From positions 1 to 44,219 of the forward strand of contig JAPPHD010000024.1 in NCBI GenBank assembly GCA_028821125.1: a stretch of 44,219 bases of DNA, in the 5' to 3' direction. Both the position numbers and the translations under genes were made by a program. This DNA is from Gammaproteobacteria bacterium (GTDB taxonomy: Bacteria; Pseudomonadota; Gammaproteobacteria; Pseudomonadales; Azotimanducaceae). This document shows positions 8,841-16,425 of the stretch, in pieces. Position 1 is the first letter of the stretch; the number at the start of each line of letters is the position of its first letter. The notes below the pieces were generated by a model, which was not told the DNA's origin, did not search any database, and worked only from the letters and a program-made list of their open reading frames with translations.

Positions 8841-9188
8841 ATGCCGACTTCACGACAATCGTCCGACAAAAACTGTCCGGATGGGGAACCGGTCAAGCGG
8901 CTGATTCTCGAGCTTTCGGAGAGCTTGCATGAACGCTTCGAGGCAGCCTGTGTCGCCACAAACCGCAATGTGCTGGAAGAGGTTCAGCGGCTCCTGGAAC
9001 ACCGTACCCGTGAACTTGAAGACCAGGCAGGTTTGACTCCGACCGACGGGGGCAGGCCGCGGACAAGCCGCTCCGCAGTGATTGAGCGCAGGCTTCGCGC
9101 GCTTGACCGGGCACTTGCCTGCAATCATCCGACTGCAGACATCGATCGGCTGCTGGCCGATGTAAAGCTCGGCCGTGAGCACCATTGA
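8841..9188 (+). CDS. Small ribbon-helix-helix-like protein, function unknown
   Basis: I do not recognise a named gene. The 115-residue frame starts at an ATG preceded by GGGAAG, and reads VKRLILELSESLHERFEAAC followed by helical VLEEVQRLLEHRTRELED. A short beta-strand with alternating residues followed by two helices is the pattern of Arc/MetJ-type ribbon-helix-helix DNA-binding proteins and antitoxins. The C-terminal half (RSAVIERRLRALDRAL... IDRLLADVKLGREHH) is helical and basic. No toxin gene is adjacent; waaA begins 48 bp downstream on the same strand. A longer frame extends upstream but crosses unlikely coding sequence. Role as regulator of the LPS gene or orphan antitoxin is speculative. 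Confidence 0.5.
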   Translation: MPTSRQSSDKNCPDGEPVKRLILELSESLHERFEAACVATNRNVLEEVQRLLEHRTRELEDQAGLTPTDGGRPRTSRSAVIERRLRALDRALACNHPTADIDRLLADVKLGREHH

Positions 9189-9236
9189 CTGCCGCGTGCA
9201 GATGTACCTGCTTTACGTTCAATCTGCCTCCCGCCC

Positions 9237-10574
9237 ATGATCGGGCTTCTCTACCAGGCGCTGCTCTGGCTGAGCCTCCCCGCCGTGCTGGTGCGCCTGG
9301 AGTGGCGCGCGCGCCGCGAGCCGGAATACGGAAAGCGCATCGGCGAGCGGATGGGGCGGGCGCCGACGGGGATACAGCCAAATTGCATCTGGTTTCACGC
9401 CGTCTCCGCTGGCGAGACCATCGCAGTGGCGCCGCTCATAGCGGAGCTTGCGCGCGAGTTCTCGAACGATGACCGCCTGCCTTTTCTGGTCACCGCCATG
9501 ACGCCGACCGGGTCCGCTCAGGTCACCGGCCGCCTTGGGAGCGCAGTGCACCACTGCTACGCACCCTACGACTTCCGGTTCGCGGTGCGGGCGTTTTTCG
9601 AAAGGGTCCGGCCTCGGATGCTGATTCTGGTGGAAACCGAACTCTGGCCGAACCTGATCGATGAGGCGCATCGCCGGGGTGTCCCCATATTGCTCGTCAA
9701 TGCGCGACTGTCCGCAGGGTCTGCGCGGGGCTATGGGCTGTTTCGGCGTTTCACGCGAAGGGTGCTGGGCCGGCTCAGTTTTGTCGCCTGCCAGTATGGA
9801 GACCACCTCGAACGCTTCGAGGCGCTGGGTCTACCGAGCGGGCGGGGGGATGTCTTCGGAAGCGTCAAGTTTGATGCCCGATTGCCGGAGGACCATCCCG
9901 GGCGGGTGTCGGCGTTGAGGAATGAGCTGGGGTTGGGTCAAGCCAGGGTGTGGGTCGCGGGCAGCACGCATCCGGGGGAGGACGAACTGGTGCTCGACGC
10001 CCACGCCCGGGTGTGCGGGAGTTTTCCCGACAGTTGCCTGCTGCTCGTGCCTCGGCATCCGGTCAGGGGAAAAGACGTTGCCGGTCTGGCGGTGCGCCGC
10101 GGGTTCACGGTGCGCCGGCTTGGCGCGACTGCACGCGCTGAAGCGAACGATTCCGAATCAACGCAGAACGACGATTCGGCGAACCGAGGCGAACCCGCAC
10201 AGGTCATCGTCTGCGACACAATGGGCCAGCTTCAAACCTTGTACGGCCTGTCTCATGTCGCTTTCCTCGGAGGAAGCCTCGTCCCCGTCGGCGGCCACAA
10301 CCCCATCGAGGCCGCCCTCTGCAGCCAGCCCCTGGTTGTCGGCCCCCACACGTTCAATTTCGAGGAGGTGGTCGCCGCCTTCGCGGCGGCGCAGTGCCTT
10401 TCCCGCGTGGAGACGCCGGCGCAACTCGCCGACACCGTGATTGCGGCGTTCGAGGACGCCGCGGCCCGCACTGCCGCCGGAGCGCGGGCGCTGCAGGCGG
10501 TAGAGCAGAATCGCGGCGCCACAGAGCGTCTGCTCGAACTGCTGCGAACCCGGATTGACGCTGCTTCTGCGTAG
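9237..10574 (+). CDS. waaA: 3-deoxy-D-manno-octulosonic acid (Kdo) transferase
   Basis: WaaA (KdtA) transfers Kdo from CMP-Kdo onto lipid IVA on the cytoplasmic face of the inner membrane. The 445-residue protein starts with a hydrophobic anchor (LLYQALLWLSLPAVLVRL) and continues with the GT30 blocks IWFHAVSAGET, FLVTAMTPTGSAQV, LVETELWPNLI, LLVNARLSAGSARGY and the nucleotide-sugar site FLGGSLVPVGGHNPIEAA. Length is close to family members (about 420-440). An unusual acidic/asparagine-rich stretch (about residues 302-320, beginning EANDSESTQNDDS) sits in the C-terminal domain and is probably a surface loop. Genes for heptose and acyl addition lie 5-7 kb upstream, so LPS core genes are loosely clustered. 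Confidence 0.94.
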   Translation: MIGLLYQALLWLSLPAVLVRLEWRARREPEYGKRIGERMGRAPTGIQPNCIWFHAVSAGETIAVAPLIAELAREFSNDDRLPFLVTAMTPTGSAQVTGRLGSAVHHCYAPYDFRFAVRAFFERVRPRMLILVETELWPNLIDEAHRRGVPILLVNARLSAGSARGYGLFRRFTRRVLGRLSFVACQYGDHLERFEALGLPSGRGDVFGSVKFDARLPEDHPGRVSALRNELGLGQARVWVAGSTHPGEDELVLDAHARVCGSFPDSCLLLVPRHPVRGKDVAGLAVRRGFTVRRLGATARAEANDSESTQNDDSANRGEPAQVIVCDTMGQLQTLYGLSHVAFLGGSLVPVGGHNPIEAALCSQPLVVGPHTFNFEEVVAAFAAAQCLSRVETPAQLADTVIAAFEDAAARTAAGARALQAVEQNRGATERLLELLRTRIDAASA

Positions 10575-10602
10575 CGAAGCTCGGGTGAAAAGCGTGTTGG
10601 AG

Positions 10603-10616
10603 GGGTTCGCGAACCC
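10603..10616. terminator. Palindrome between convergent waaA and tolC-like gene
   Basis: GGGTTCGCGAACCC is a perfect 14-base palindrome, followed on the + strand by GGTTTTGC. It lies 29 bases after the waaA stop and 81 bases before the end of the convergent outer-membrane factor gene, the right place for a terminator. The T-run is short, so it may be weak or factor-assisted. Confidence 0.45.
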
Positions 10617-10696
10617 GGTTTTGCTCTGCGATCAGGTGGAGAGTGATCCCGCCCAGTAAGCGAGGTTGACGGAATCGCCGCCCCGTCGTGCGCGGC

Positions 10697-12163
10697 CTAT
10701 CGCGATCCCGAACCCATGCCGCGATTGCGCAGCGAAGCCTCCCGCGTCACCGTATCGGCAGGGTCCGTGTACTGGTTCAGCTCCGTGAGGTGCATCTCTT
10801 CCAGGATTCCGGCCGTCTGCTGCAGCCGCATCAGGTCGATCACGTAGTTGTAGCGCGAGTCGGCGTAGTCGAACTGCGAGGAATACAGCCGCTGCTGGGC
10901 CAGCAGCACGTCGACTATGTTGCGGGTGCCCACTTCGTAGCCGGTCTCGGTGGCTTCCAGGGCCGATTCGCTCGATGCGATGGCTTTCATGCGCGCGCCC
11001 ACCCGCACCACGTCGGTGGCCACCATCTGGAACAGGTTGCGGGTATCGCGGCTTACCGTGAGTTGCTGGTTGAGCAGTTCCTCCCGGGCCTGCTCGGCCA
11101 GCGCCCGGGCCTCCTTGGTGCGCGAGTTGGTGAAGCCGCCCTGGTAGATCGGCAGGTTCACCGACAGCGCATAGGTGGTGGTGTTGATCTTGTTGGCCAG
11201 GAAGCTGGCGCCGCCGGTGTAGTAGTAGCTGCGCGAGATGGAGCCGTCCACCGTGGGCAGGTGCCCCGACCGGCGGGCGGCGATGGAGCGGTTGGCGGCC
11301 TCGAGCTGGGCTCGGGCGGCGGCGATGTTGTGGTTGGTTTCCAGTGCCGTCTGCACCCATTGCTCTTCGTTCTGCGGTTGCGGGTCGACGACCGGCAGGT
11401 TGTCGGAGATGCGGTCGAGGCTCTCGAAGGATTCGCCGATCAGGGCCTGCAGGGTCTCGAAGAAGATGTACCGGTCGCCGTCCGCCTGGATGCGGTCGAC
11501 CACGGTGCTGTCGTAGCCGGCCTGGGCCTCCAGCACATCGGTAATGGCTACCAGCCCGACATCGAAGCGCTGTTGAACCTGCTCGAGCTGCCGGTTGACG
11601 GCGGCTTCCCGGGCAAGGGTTGCGTCCAGGCGGTCCTGGGCCCGCAGTACGTTCAGGTAGGCTTGCACCACGCGCACGATCAGCGCCTGGCGGGCGTTCG
11701 CCAGGTTGAACTCGGCGCCTTCCACCGAGGCCTTGGCGCTGCGCCAGTCGAACCAGCCGCTCAGGTTGACGACCGGCTGTTGGAGGCGGGCCTGCCACTG
11801 GCGGTCGGTGAAGTTCTGGTCGGCCACCGGCGCTATCGTGCCGAAGGTGGGGCTGTCGGGGTTGAAATCGAGCCTGGGCGGCACGGGGAAACTCCGCTCG
11901 TTCCAACTGGTTGAGGCGTTGAAGCTCATTTTGGGGAGCAGGTTGGCCCGTGCCTGGGGAATGAGTTCCTTGCGCGCCTCGTAGCTCGCCTCGGCCGCGC
12001 CGAGTACCGGGTCGTTCTCCAGGGCGTCGCGATAGGCATCGGCGATATCGATCGCATGCGCCGGGACGGTGGCGAGGAGCAGCGCCACGGCAGCGGAACA
12101 GGCAGCGGAACAGGCCGCGGAACGCAAAAGAAGACTGCTGGATTTGCGAACTGACTCGTGCAT
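10697..12163 (-). CDS. tolC: TolC-family outer membrane efflux/secretion protein
   Basis: TolC trimers form the outer-membrane duct for type I secretion and tripartite efflux. The product, taken from ATG at 12163, is 488 residues with a cleavable signal peptide (hydrophobic run ending TVPAHA), followed by IDIADAYRDALENDP, the typical first helix of this family. Two OEP repeats follow, with VNLSGWFDWRSA, VVQAYLNVLRAQDRLD, VGLVAITDVLEAQ, LPIYQGGFTNS and VGTRNIVDVLLAQQRLY as recurring TolC blocks. Length matches TolC of the type I secretion class (about 450-500). An upstream in-frame start at 12334 would add 57 non-signal residues and is rejected. In E. coli tolC neighbours the yqiB-cpdA-parE genes; here the same group lies 2.8 kb away, separated by inserted genes. 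Confidence 0.9.
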   Translation of the reverse strand: MHESVRKSSSLLLRSAACSAACSAAVALLLATVPAHAIDIADAYRDALENDPVLGAAEASYEARKELIPQARANLLPKMSFNASTSWNERSFPVPPRLDFNPDSPTFGTIAPVADQNFTDRQWQARLQQPVVNLSGWFDWRSAKASVEGAEFNLANARQALIVRVVQAYLNVLRAQDRLDATLAREAAVNRQLEQVQQRFDVGLVAITDVLEAQAGYDSTVVDRIQADGDRYIFFETLQALIGESFESLDRISDNLPVVDPQPQNEEQWVQTALETNHNIAAARAQLEAANRSIAARRSGHLPTVDGSISRSYYYTGGASFLANKINTTTYALSVNLPIYQGGFTNSRTKEARALAEQAREELLNQQLTVSRDTRNLFQMVATDVVRVGARMKAIASSESALEATETGYEVGTRNIVDVLLAQQRLYSSQFDYADSRYNYVIDLMRLQQTAGILEEMHLTELNQYTDPADTVTREASLRNRGMGSGSR

Positions 12164-12443
12164 GACGGGGGGAGGATCTCCAGATTTCGAGAAGGCGGGA
12201 GTGTAGCAGAGCGGGAGTGGCAAAACCGTAGGCGGCTCGCCACGGCGGGCGTGCGATTTGTTGGTCGTCCGCCACGAATCCGGCGGATAACCGTTGCGAA
12301 CCCGCCGGGCGCCCGCCGCGCTCCTCGGGGGCAACCTGAAACCGCGAAACGCGACCCCGCAGGGAACGCTCCGAATGGCCGTGGGAGACCCGGTTGCCCA
12401 ATCGCATGAGCTTGTTCTACGGTGGCTTCATGTTCAAAGGGGT

Positions 12444-12477
12444 TAGTGTCCTGTCCCATAAGTTTCTTACATTTCAG
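12444..12477 (+). repeat. Left terminal inverted repeat of the MITE-like element
   Basis: This 34-base arm pairs with 12720-12753 with one mismatch (TTAC here against TTGC in the reverse complement of the other arm). Confidence 0.85.
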
Positions 12478-12719
12478 CGTGCCGCACGGGGCCTGTGGCA
12501 AGGCGCGGCCCGCCGGGAATGGCCCGCCCCATTGCCAAGGGTCGCAACACAGCCACAGGCCCCGTGCGGCGCGCCCTTCGGGAGCTCGCTTGGCGCGCCG
12601 GAGCCCTCAGCCGGGGTGCACGAGGGGCTTGCCCCTCGTATGCAAACGCGTTGCGACCCTTGCCAATATGCTCGATATTGGCTGCGGGCCGCGCCTTGCA
12701 TTGGCGCACCGAGCGAACT

Positions 12720-12753
12720 CTGAAATGCAAGAAACTTATGGGACAGGACACTA
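12720..12753 (-). repeat. Right terminal inverted repeat of the MITE-like element
   Basis: This arm is the reverse complement of 12444-12477 except for one base. The element ends 16 bases before the ATG at 12770. Confidence 0.85.
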
Positions 12754-12769
12754 GCTGACGCGCCTGGAT

Positions 12770-13981
12770 ATGTCGCGTGCGTTCACCATTCTGCTGGCGC
12801 TGCTGATCGCCGGCTTTTTCTTCGTAGGCGGGCAACACCAGCGCAACTGGCTTCTGTACGTCGCCGCCGCGGCGGCGCACGGCTTTCTGTTCGACAGGCG
12901 AACCCTGTGCAACGCCTTCGCGGGAAGGGCGGGGTGGACGGTGCCGGTGCTGCTCGCGATACCGCTGCTGTCGTTGACGTGGAGCGGGCCGATTGCGGGG
13001 GATGTCGCGGCAGACATGGTTCTGGCGGCCTATTGCATCCTCCTGGTCTACCTGGGTGTCGCGCACCTGGCGGGGAACGCGCCCTGGGCTTTCGAACGAT
13101 TTCAGCAGGCGCTGCTGCTCGGCGCCAACCTGGGTGCGCTGCTGTCGCTCGGGCACTGGGCGGCAACCTACAGCCCGGAGTGGCCGAGGCTCCCCGGATG
13201 GCTCGGCCTCGACAACCCGGTGCATGCCTCCGTTCTGCTGCTGGCCGCCACGCTGCCCGTCTGCACCGGCATTGCGCAAGGCAGGCTCCGGCTCCCCTGG
13301 ATGGGGGCTTGCGCGTTGCCCGTCGCCTTCGTGCTGCTCGCCGGGCCGCGCACGGCGCTGGTTGCCTACGTGATTGTGATTGCATTCGTTTTCAGGCCGC
13401 GATTGCGCCCCCGCACCATGCTGGCCGGCGCCGTGGTACTGGGCCTCGCCGGCGGCGCGGCGCTGTTCGGCAGCGATGCGCTCCGGGCCATCTGGATCGG
13501 CCGGGGTCTTTCCTTTCGGCCTGAGATCTGGTCGCAGGCCTGGTCGGCGTTCCTGTCCTGCAATCCGTTGATCGGCTGCGGCGTTGCCTCGCCGCTCGAA
13601 GTCGAATACCTGCCCGGAACCGTCACCGATCGCGCCCACAGCCTTTACGTCGCGGCGATCTATCATCAGGGGTTGCTGGGTGCGGCGGTATTCCTCGTTG
13701 CGATGGCGTGGCTGCTGTGGTGCGTGCGGGGCAGGGCGGTTGCCGCGCCTGCCGCATCCACCCGCAAGCCGCTCTCGGCCTGGCGGATTCCGCTACCCGG
13801 CCAGCGCCGCGACTGGGCCGTGGTGCTGGTGTATGTGCTGCTCGCCAGCACCACCAGCGGCGACCACATCCTGGTGCGAACCACCCTCTTCTGGTGCTAC
13901 TTCTGGCTGCCGGTCATGGTTCTTGCGGCGTCCACCACGGCACTCAGCGAAAGGGAAAACTCTCCAGCAGTTCCCGCTTGA
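12770..13981 (+). CDS. O-antigen ligase/polymerase-like membrane protein
   Basis: A polytopic inner-membrane protein of 403 residues with roughly ten hydrophobic segments, starting MSRAFTILLALLIAGFFFVGG. The topology and the large periplasmic loop containing RPEIWSQAWSAFLSCNPLIGCG and RAHSLYVAAIYHQGLLGA match the Wzy_C domain of O-antigen ligases (WaaL) and polymerases, including the conserved H-x-(L/N)xY..x..GllG pattern. It would act in the periplasm on undecaprenyl-linked glycans. The gene converges on and overlaps the next gene by 38 bases (13944-13981). Its start lies 16 bp from the MITE-like element. Ligase and polymerase functions cannot be separated from sequence. Confidence 0.8.
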   Translation: MSRAFTILLALLIAGFFFVGGQHQRNWLLYVAAAAAHGFLFDRRTLCNAFAGRAGWTVPVLLAIPLLSLTWSGPIAGDVAADMVLAAYCILLVYLGVAHLAGNAPWAFERFQQALLLGANLGALLSLGHWAATYSPEWPRLPGWLGLDNPVHASVLLLAATLPVCTGIAQGRLRLPWMGACALPVAFVLLAGPRTALVAYVIVIAFVFRPRLRPRTMLAGAVVLGLAGGAALFGSDALRAIWIGRGLSFRPEIWSQAWSAFLSCNPLIGCGVASPLEVEYLPGTVTDRAHSLYVAAIYHQGLLGAAVFLVAMAWLLWCVRGRAVAAPAASTRKPLSAWRIPLPGQRRDWAVVLVYVLLASTTSGDHILVRTTLFWCYFWLPVMVLAASTTALSERENSPAVPA

Positions 13982-14717
13982 TCGTTTCGATTCGGGGCCG
14001 GGCGTAGCCGTCGAAAGCCGCCTCCAGGTCCAGGCCGGGCAGGCGCACGGGTTCCTGGTGCAGGTCGAAGGCGCTGTAGTAGTCATCGAACTTGTGGCGG
14101 CCGCCGGTCAATGCCCCGGAGGCGGTGAACCAGCGGTTGGGAATGCCGAACGCATCCGCGAACACCAGGCCATGCAATCCGGAGGAGAGGATGCGCTCGC
14201 AGGAGGCAATGGCGGCGAGCAGGTCCCCTACCGGGGAGGTCAGGTCGAGCAGCCGTGCTTTGGCCGTTCGCGAAACGAACGAAACAACCTCCGTGTGTTC
14301 CCGGTCGGCCAGGTGCGGGATTACGCCGACTGAATGGCGCTTTTCGACCGGCCCATCGAGCAGCAGGCCGGCAAGCAATCCCGGGTCTCCCAAGCGGGGA
14401 GGCGTTTCCACGCGCTCGCAGCGGGCCAGCGTCAGTCGTCCGCGCAGGGCGTGCAGGCGATGGAGACCGGACAGCCGGTCCTCTTGACGCAGCGAGCCGG
14501 TGCCCCAGACGTGTAGCGAGCGCCGCAGCCCGGCTCGGTGCAGGGCGTGGGACTTGTTGAGTCGGGCCAGCAGGCTTCCCGCGGCCGCCAGGTCACAGCG
14601 CCGCGGGTCGGCGTACACGACGGCCCGCCCGCTCAGGCGCTCGCAGATCAACGGCGAAAACCAGTCGCCGGCATTGCGCTCATGTCCTCGCGACCAGAAG
14701 AGCTTCAGCGCCTTCAT
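13944..14717 (-). CDS. Polysaccharide pyruvyl transferase family protein
   Basis: Enzymes of this family add ketal-linked pyruvate from PEP to sugars in exopolysaccharides and cell-wall glycans. The 257-residue protein begins LKLFWSRGHERNAGDWFSP, a typical N terminus with the GD.. motif, has HVWGTGSL (the G.GS motif), GVIPHLADRE, and the signature CERILSSGLHGLVFADAFGIP near residues 175-195, where the His belongs to the conserved SxHG site. It is shorter than many members (about 300-400), lacking part of the C-terminal domain, but it ends naturally at IKRELLESFPFR, as other compact members do. It converges with, and overlaps, the O-antigen ligase-like gene. Together they suggest a decorated surface glycan. 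Confidence 0.8.
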   Translation of the reverse strand: MKALKLFWSRGHERNAGDWFSPLICERLSGRAVVYADPRRCDLAAAGSLLARLNKSHALHRAGLRRSLHVWGTGSLRQEDRLSGLHRLHALRGRLTLARCERVETPPRLGDPGLLAGLLLDGPVEKRHSVGVIPHLADREHTEVVSFVSRTAKARLLDLTSPVGDLLAAIASCERILSSGLHGLVFADAFGIPNRWFTASGALTGGRHKFDDYYSAFDLHQEPVRLPGLDLEAAFDGYARPRIETIKRELLESFPFR

Positions 14718-14907
14718 GTCACCTCGCCGCGGTTGGGGCTTTTACGGGTCATCGGGGTTGAATCGTACCGCCAACTCCGGATTCTGCGAAAACGCGCGAA
14801 GTGGCGAAGGCGCCCTGCCGGCCGCGGACGGCGGGTCATTACCCGGCCACGTGTCGGCATTCGGCCACGAAAGTCAGGGTGATTGCCTACATCGGCCGAC
14901 GAATGCT

Positions 14908-14937
14908 TTGTATATCGTGGATACCCCGGTATATATT
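14908..14937 (+). promoter_or_regulatory. Possible promoter of the DUF1249-cpdA pair
   Basis: TTGTAT at 14908-14913 and TATATT at 14932-14937 are spaced 18 bases apart in an otherwise GC-rich intergenic region (14718-14964). A start of transcription near 14944 would leave too short a leader for translation from 14947, favouring the ATG at 14965. Confidence 0.35.
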
Positions 14938-14964
14938 TGGGACAGGATGGAGTTCCAGATCTGC

Positions 14965-15414
14965 ATGAAGCGCACGGACAACCATTACAGCATTGATTTG
15001 CCTCGGCACATGGCGGAGTGCGACGCCAACTATCTGCGCCTCATGCGGCTGTTTCCCGAATTGCGCGAACGTGACGGCGATACGCTGGGCGTGAGCATGG
15101 CCGGTTGCCGTGCCGCAGTCAGTCTCGAGGTGCTGGAACGAAGCCCCTATACCACGCTGGTCCGCCTGGTACAGGGCCCGGAAGCGCCCTGGGGCCTGAA
15201 TCCCGGTTTCACGGTGCGCATCTACCACGATGCCCGCTGCGCCGAGGTGGTGGAGTATCAGCGGGAGCGCCACTTCAAGGCCGTCTACGACTATCCCAAC
15301 GACGCCATGCGGCAGCGGGACGAGAAAGTGCAGGTGAACCGCTTCCTCGGCGAGTTCCTGTCGTACTGCCTGCGCAACGGCGTGGCATTGCGGGAACCGG
15401 CCCCCGTCTCCTGA
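14965..15414 (+). CDS. yqiB: DUF1249 family protein (YqiB-like)
   Basis: This uncharacterised gammaproteobacterial family has no established activity. The product (149 residues from ATG 14965) shows the family's blocks: CDANYLRLMRLFPEL near the start, TPYTTLVRLVQ-like SPYTTLVRLVQGPEAPWGL, VRIYHDARCAEVVEYQRERH, and the diagnostic YDYPNDAMRQRDEKVQVNRF, then LSYCLRNG. In E. coli the gene sits between nudF and cpdA; here it overlaps cpdA by one base at TGATG (15412-15416), so the order is conserved but nudF is not visible. An alternative ATG at 14947 adds six residues; the downstream one is chosen because the family normally starts M-x-KR and GGAG lies at 14949-14952. Confidence 0.85.
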   Translation: MKRTDNHYSIDLPRHMAECDANYLRLMRLFPELRERDGDTLGVSMAGCRAAVSLEVLERSPYTTLVRLVQGPEAPWGLNPGFTVRIYHDARCAEVVEYQRERHFKAVYDYPNDAMRQRDEKVQVNRFLGEFLSYCLRNGVALREPAPVS

Positions 15415-16178
15415 TGGCGGCCGCCGGCACCGCGCCCGGTGTCCAGTCGGTTCTGCACATCACGGACCTGCACCTCCTCGACAGCGAAGAGAAACGCCTG
15501 CTCGACACCGACACCACCGGTACACTGAGATCGGTACTCGCGGCGGCCACCCGCGAACGCCAGCCGGCGGCGCTGCTGGCGACGGGCGACATTGCCCACG
15601 ATCCTGTCGTTGCGACCTATCGGCACTGCCTGGACATCCTGGGCGAATTTCATGGCGGCCCCCTGCTCTGCCTGCCAGGAAACCACGATCTGTTGCAGCC
15701 CATGGTGGACGCCGGCATGCCCATGGAACCCGTCCGCCTGGGACCCTGGCGCATCCTTCCCTGGGACACCCATGAAGACGACGGACCCGGCGCGGTCTGG
15801 CGCAGGGCGGACTGGGAGGAGCTGCTGGAGGCGATCGAAACCTCGGGCGATCACCTGGTGGTAGCCACCCATCACCCACTGGTGGATGTGGGCTGCCCCT
15901 GGCTCGACAAGGACCGCCTCAGGAACGCTCCGGAACTGGTAGAATGTCTGGCGCAAGCGACGTCTGTGAAATCGGTAGTGTTCGGCCATGCCCACCAGAC
16001 GGTCGAGAGCCGCCATGGCCACATGGCGCTTCTCGGTACGCCATCGACCTGTTTTCAGTTCGAGCCCCACTCGCTCGAATTCGGTCTCGACGGCTCCGCG
16101 CCCGGATACCGCTGGCTGCATTTGCACGACGACGGCAGTCTTCGCACCGAAGTGCGGCGAATCAAGGAGATTCACTGA
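15414..16178 (+). CDS. cpdA: 3',5'-cyclic-AMP phosphodiesterase
   Basis: CpdA hydrolyses cAMP and belongs to the calcineurin-like metallophosphatases. The 254-residue product carries all metal-binding blocks: HITDLHL (D-x-H), ATGDIAHD, PGNHDLL, ATHHPLVDVG and FGHAHQT. The N-terminal loop LLDSEEKRLLDTDTTGTL resembles the classic E. coli CpdA segment (GVNTYES) only loosely, but the length is normal (about 270). Its ATG overlaps the DUF1249 stop by one base. YqiA, which follows cpdA in E. coli, is absent here: a 247-bp spacer leads straight to parE. The presence of cpdA implies cAMP signalling in this organism. Confidence 0.9.
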   Translation: MAAAGTAPGVQSVLHITDLHLLDSEEKRLLDTDTTGTLRSVLAAATRERQPAALLATGDIAHDPVVATYRHCLDILGEFHGGPLLCLPGNHDLLQPMVDAGMPMEPVRLGPWRILPWDTHEDDGPGAVWRRADWEELLEAIETSGDHLVVATHHPLVDVGCPWLDKDRLRNAPELVECLAQATSVKSVVFGHAHQTVESRHGHMALLGTPSTCFQFEPHSLEFGLDGSAPGYRWLHLHDDGSLRTEVRRIKEIH

Positions 16179-16282
16179 CAGCATATTCATCTGAAACCAC
16201 GAACGGGGCGATGCCCCAGCCCGACGGGAAGACAGTGACCGGGTGCAAACTCGATTCATTCGACAACTTCGTCCGCGAATAA

Positions 16283-16304
16283 GGGTCCGGATGCACCCGG
16301 ACCC
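16283..16304 (+). terminator. Stem-loop after cpdA
   Basis: GGGTCCGG (16283-16290) pairs perfectly with CCGGACCC (16297-16304) across a six-base loop. It lies between cpdA and parE with no T-run after it, so it may be a factor-dependent terminator or an RNA-stabilising hairpin. No other feature is visible in 16179-16425. Confidence 0.35.
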
Positions 16305-16425
16305 CTCGGCAGCGGATGAATCATACGAACGCAACAGGTTCGTGACGGTCCCCCGCCCTCTTCCGGGTCTGCGTCATCCGCACGATCGACCGTTTACGCA
16401 GGTATAAGGAGCCATTCCCTCCCCC

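Larger units (their letters stand above)
12444..12753. mobile_element. MITE-like non-autonomous element, 310 bp
   Basis: The element is bounded by 34-base inverted repeats with a single mismatch: left arm 12444-12477 (beginning TAGTGTCCTGTCCCATAAG) and right arm 12720-12753. The dinucleotide TA abuts GTGTCC at both ends, compatible with TA target duplication as in IS630/Tc1-type transposition; this family assignment is inference. The inside has no coding frame but several perfect inverted pairs: 12481-12499 with 12552-12570 (19 bp), 12531-12548 with 12650-12667 (18 bp), a palindrome at 12621-12638, and a stem at 12663-12681. No transposase is present. It sits 16 bp upstream of a gene start. 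Confidence 0.75.
12164..12769. other. 606-bp gene-free region holding the tolC leader and a MITE-like element
   Basis: The first 280 bases (12164-12443) are the leader and promoter region of the minus-strand tolC gene; no clear promoter was identified. Positions 12444-12753 are the inverted-repeat element described separately. The remaining 16 bases lead directly into the O-antigen ligase-like gene, so the element abuts its start and may supply or disrupt its promoter. Confidence 0.6.

Noticed and set aside
10632-12407. 591-codon frame in another phase of the tolC region
   Set aside because: Arginine/proline/glycine-rich shadow of the real TolC frame, with no domain motifs.
12467-13666. 399-codon minus-strand frame across the MITE-like element and ligase gene
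   Set aside because: Low-complexity Arg/Gln/Pro composition; it is antisense to a clear membrane protein and runs through the inverted repeats.
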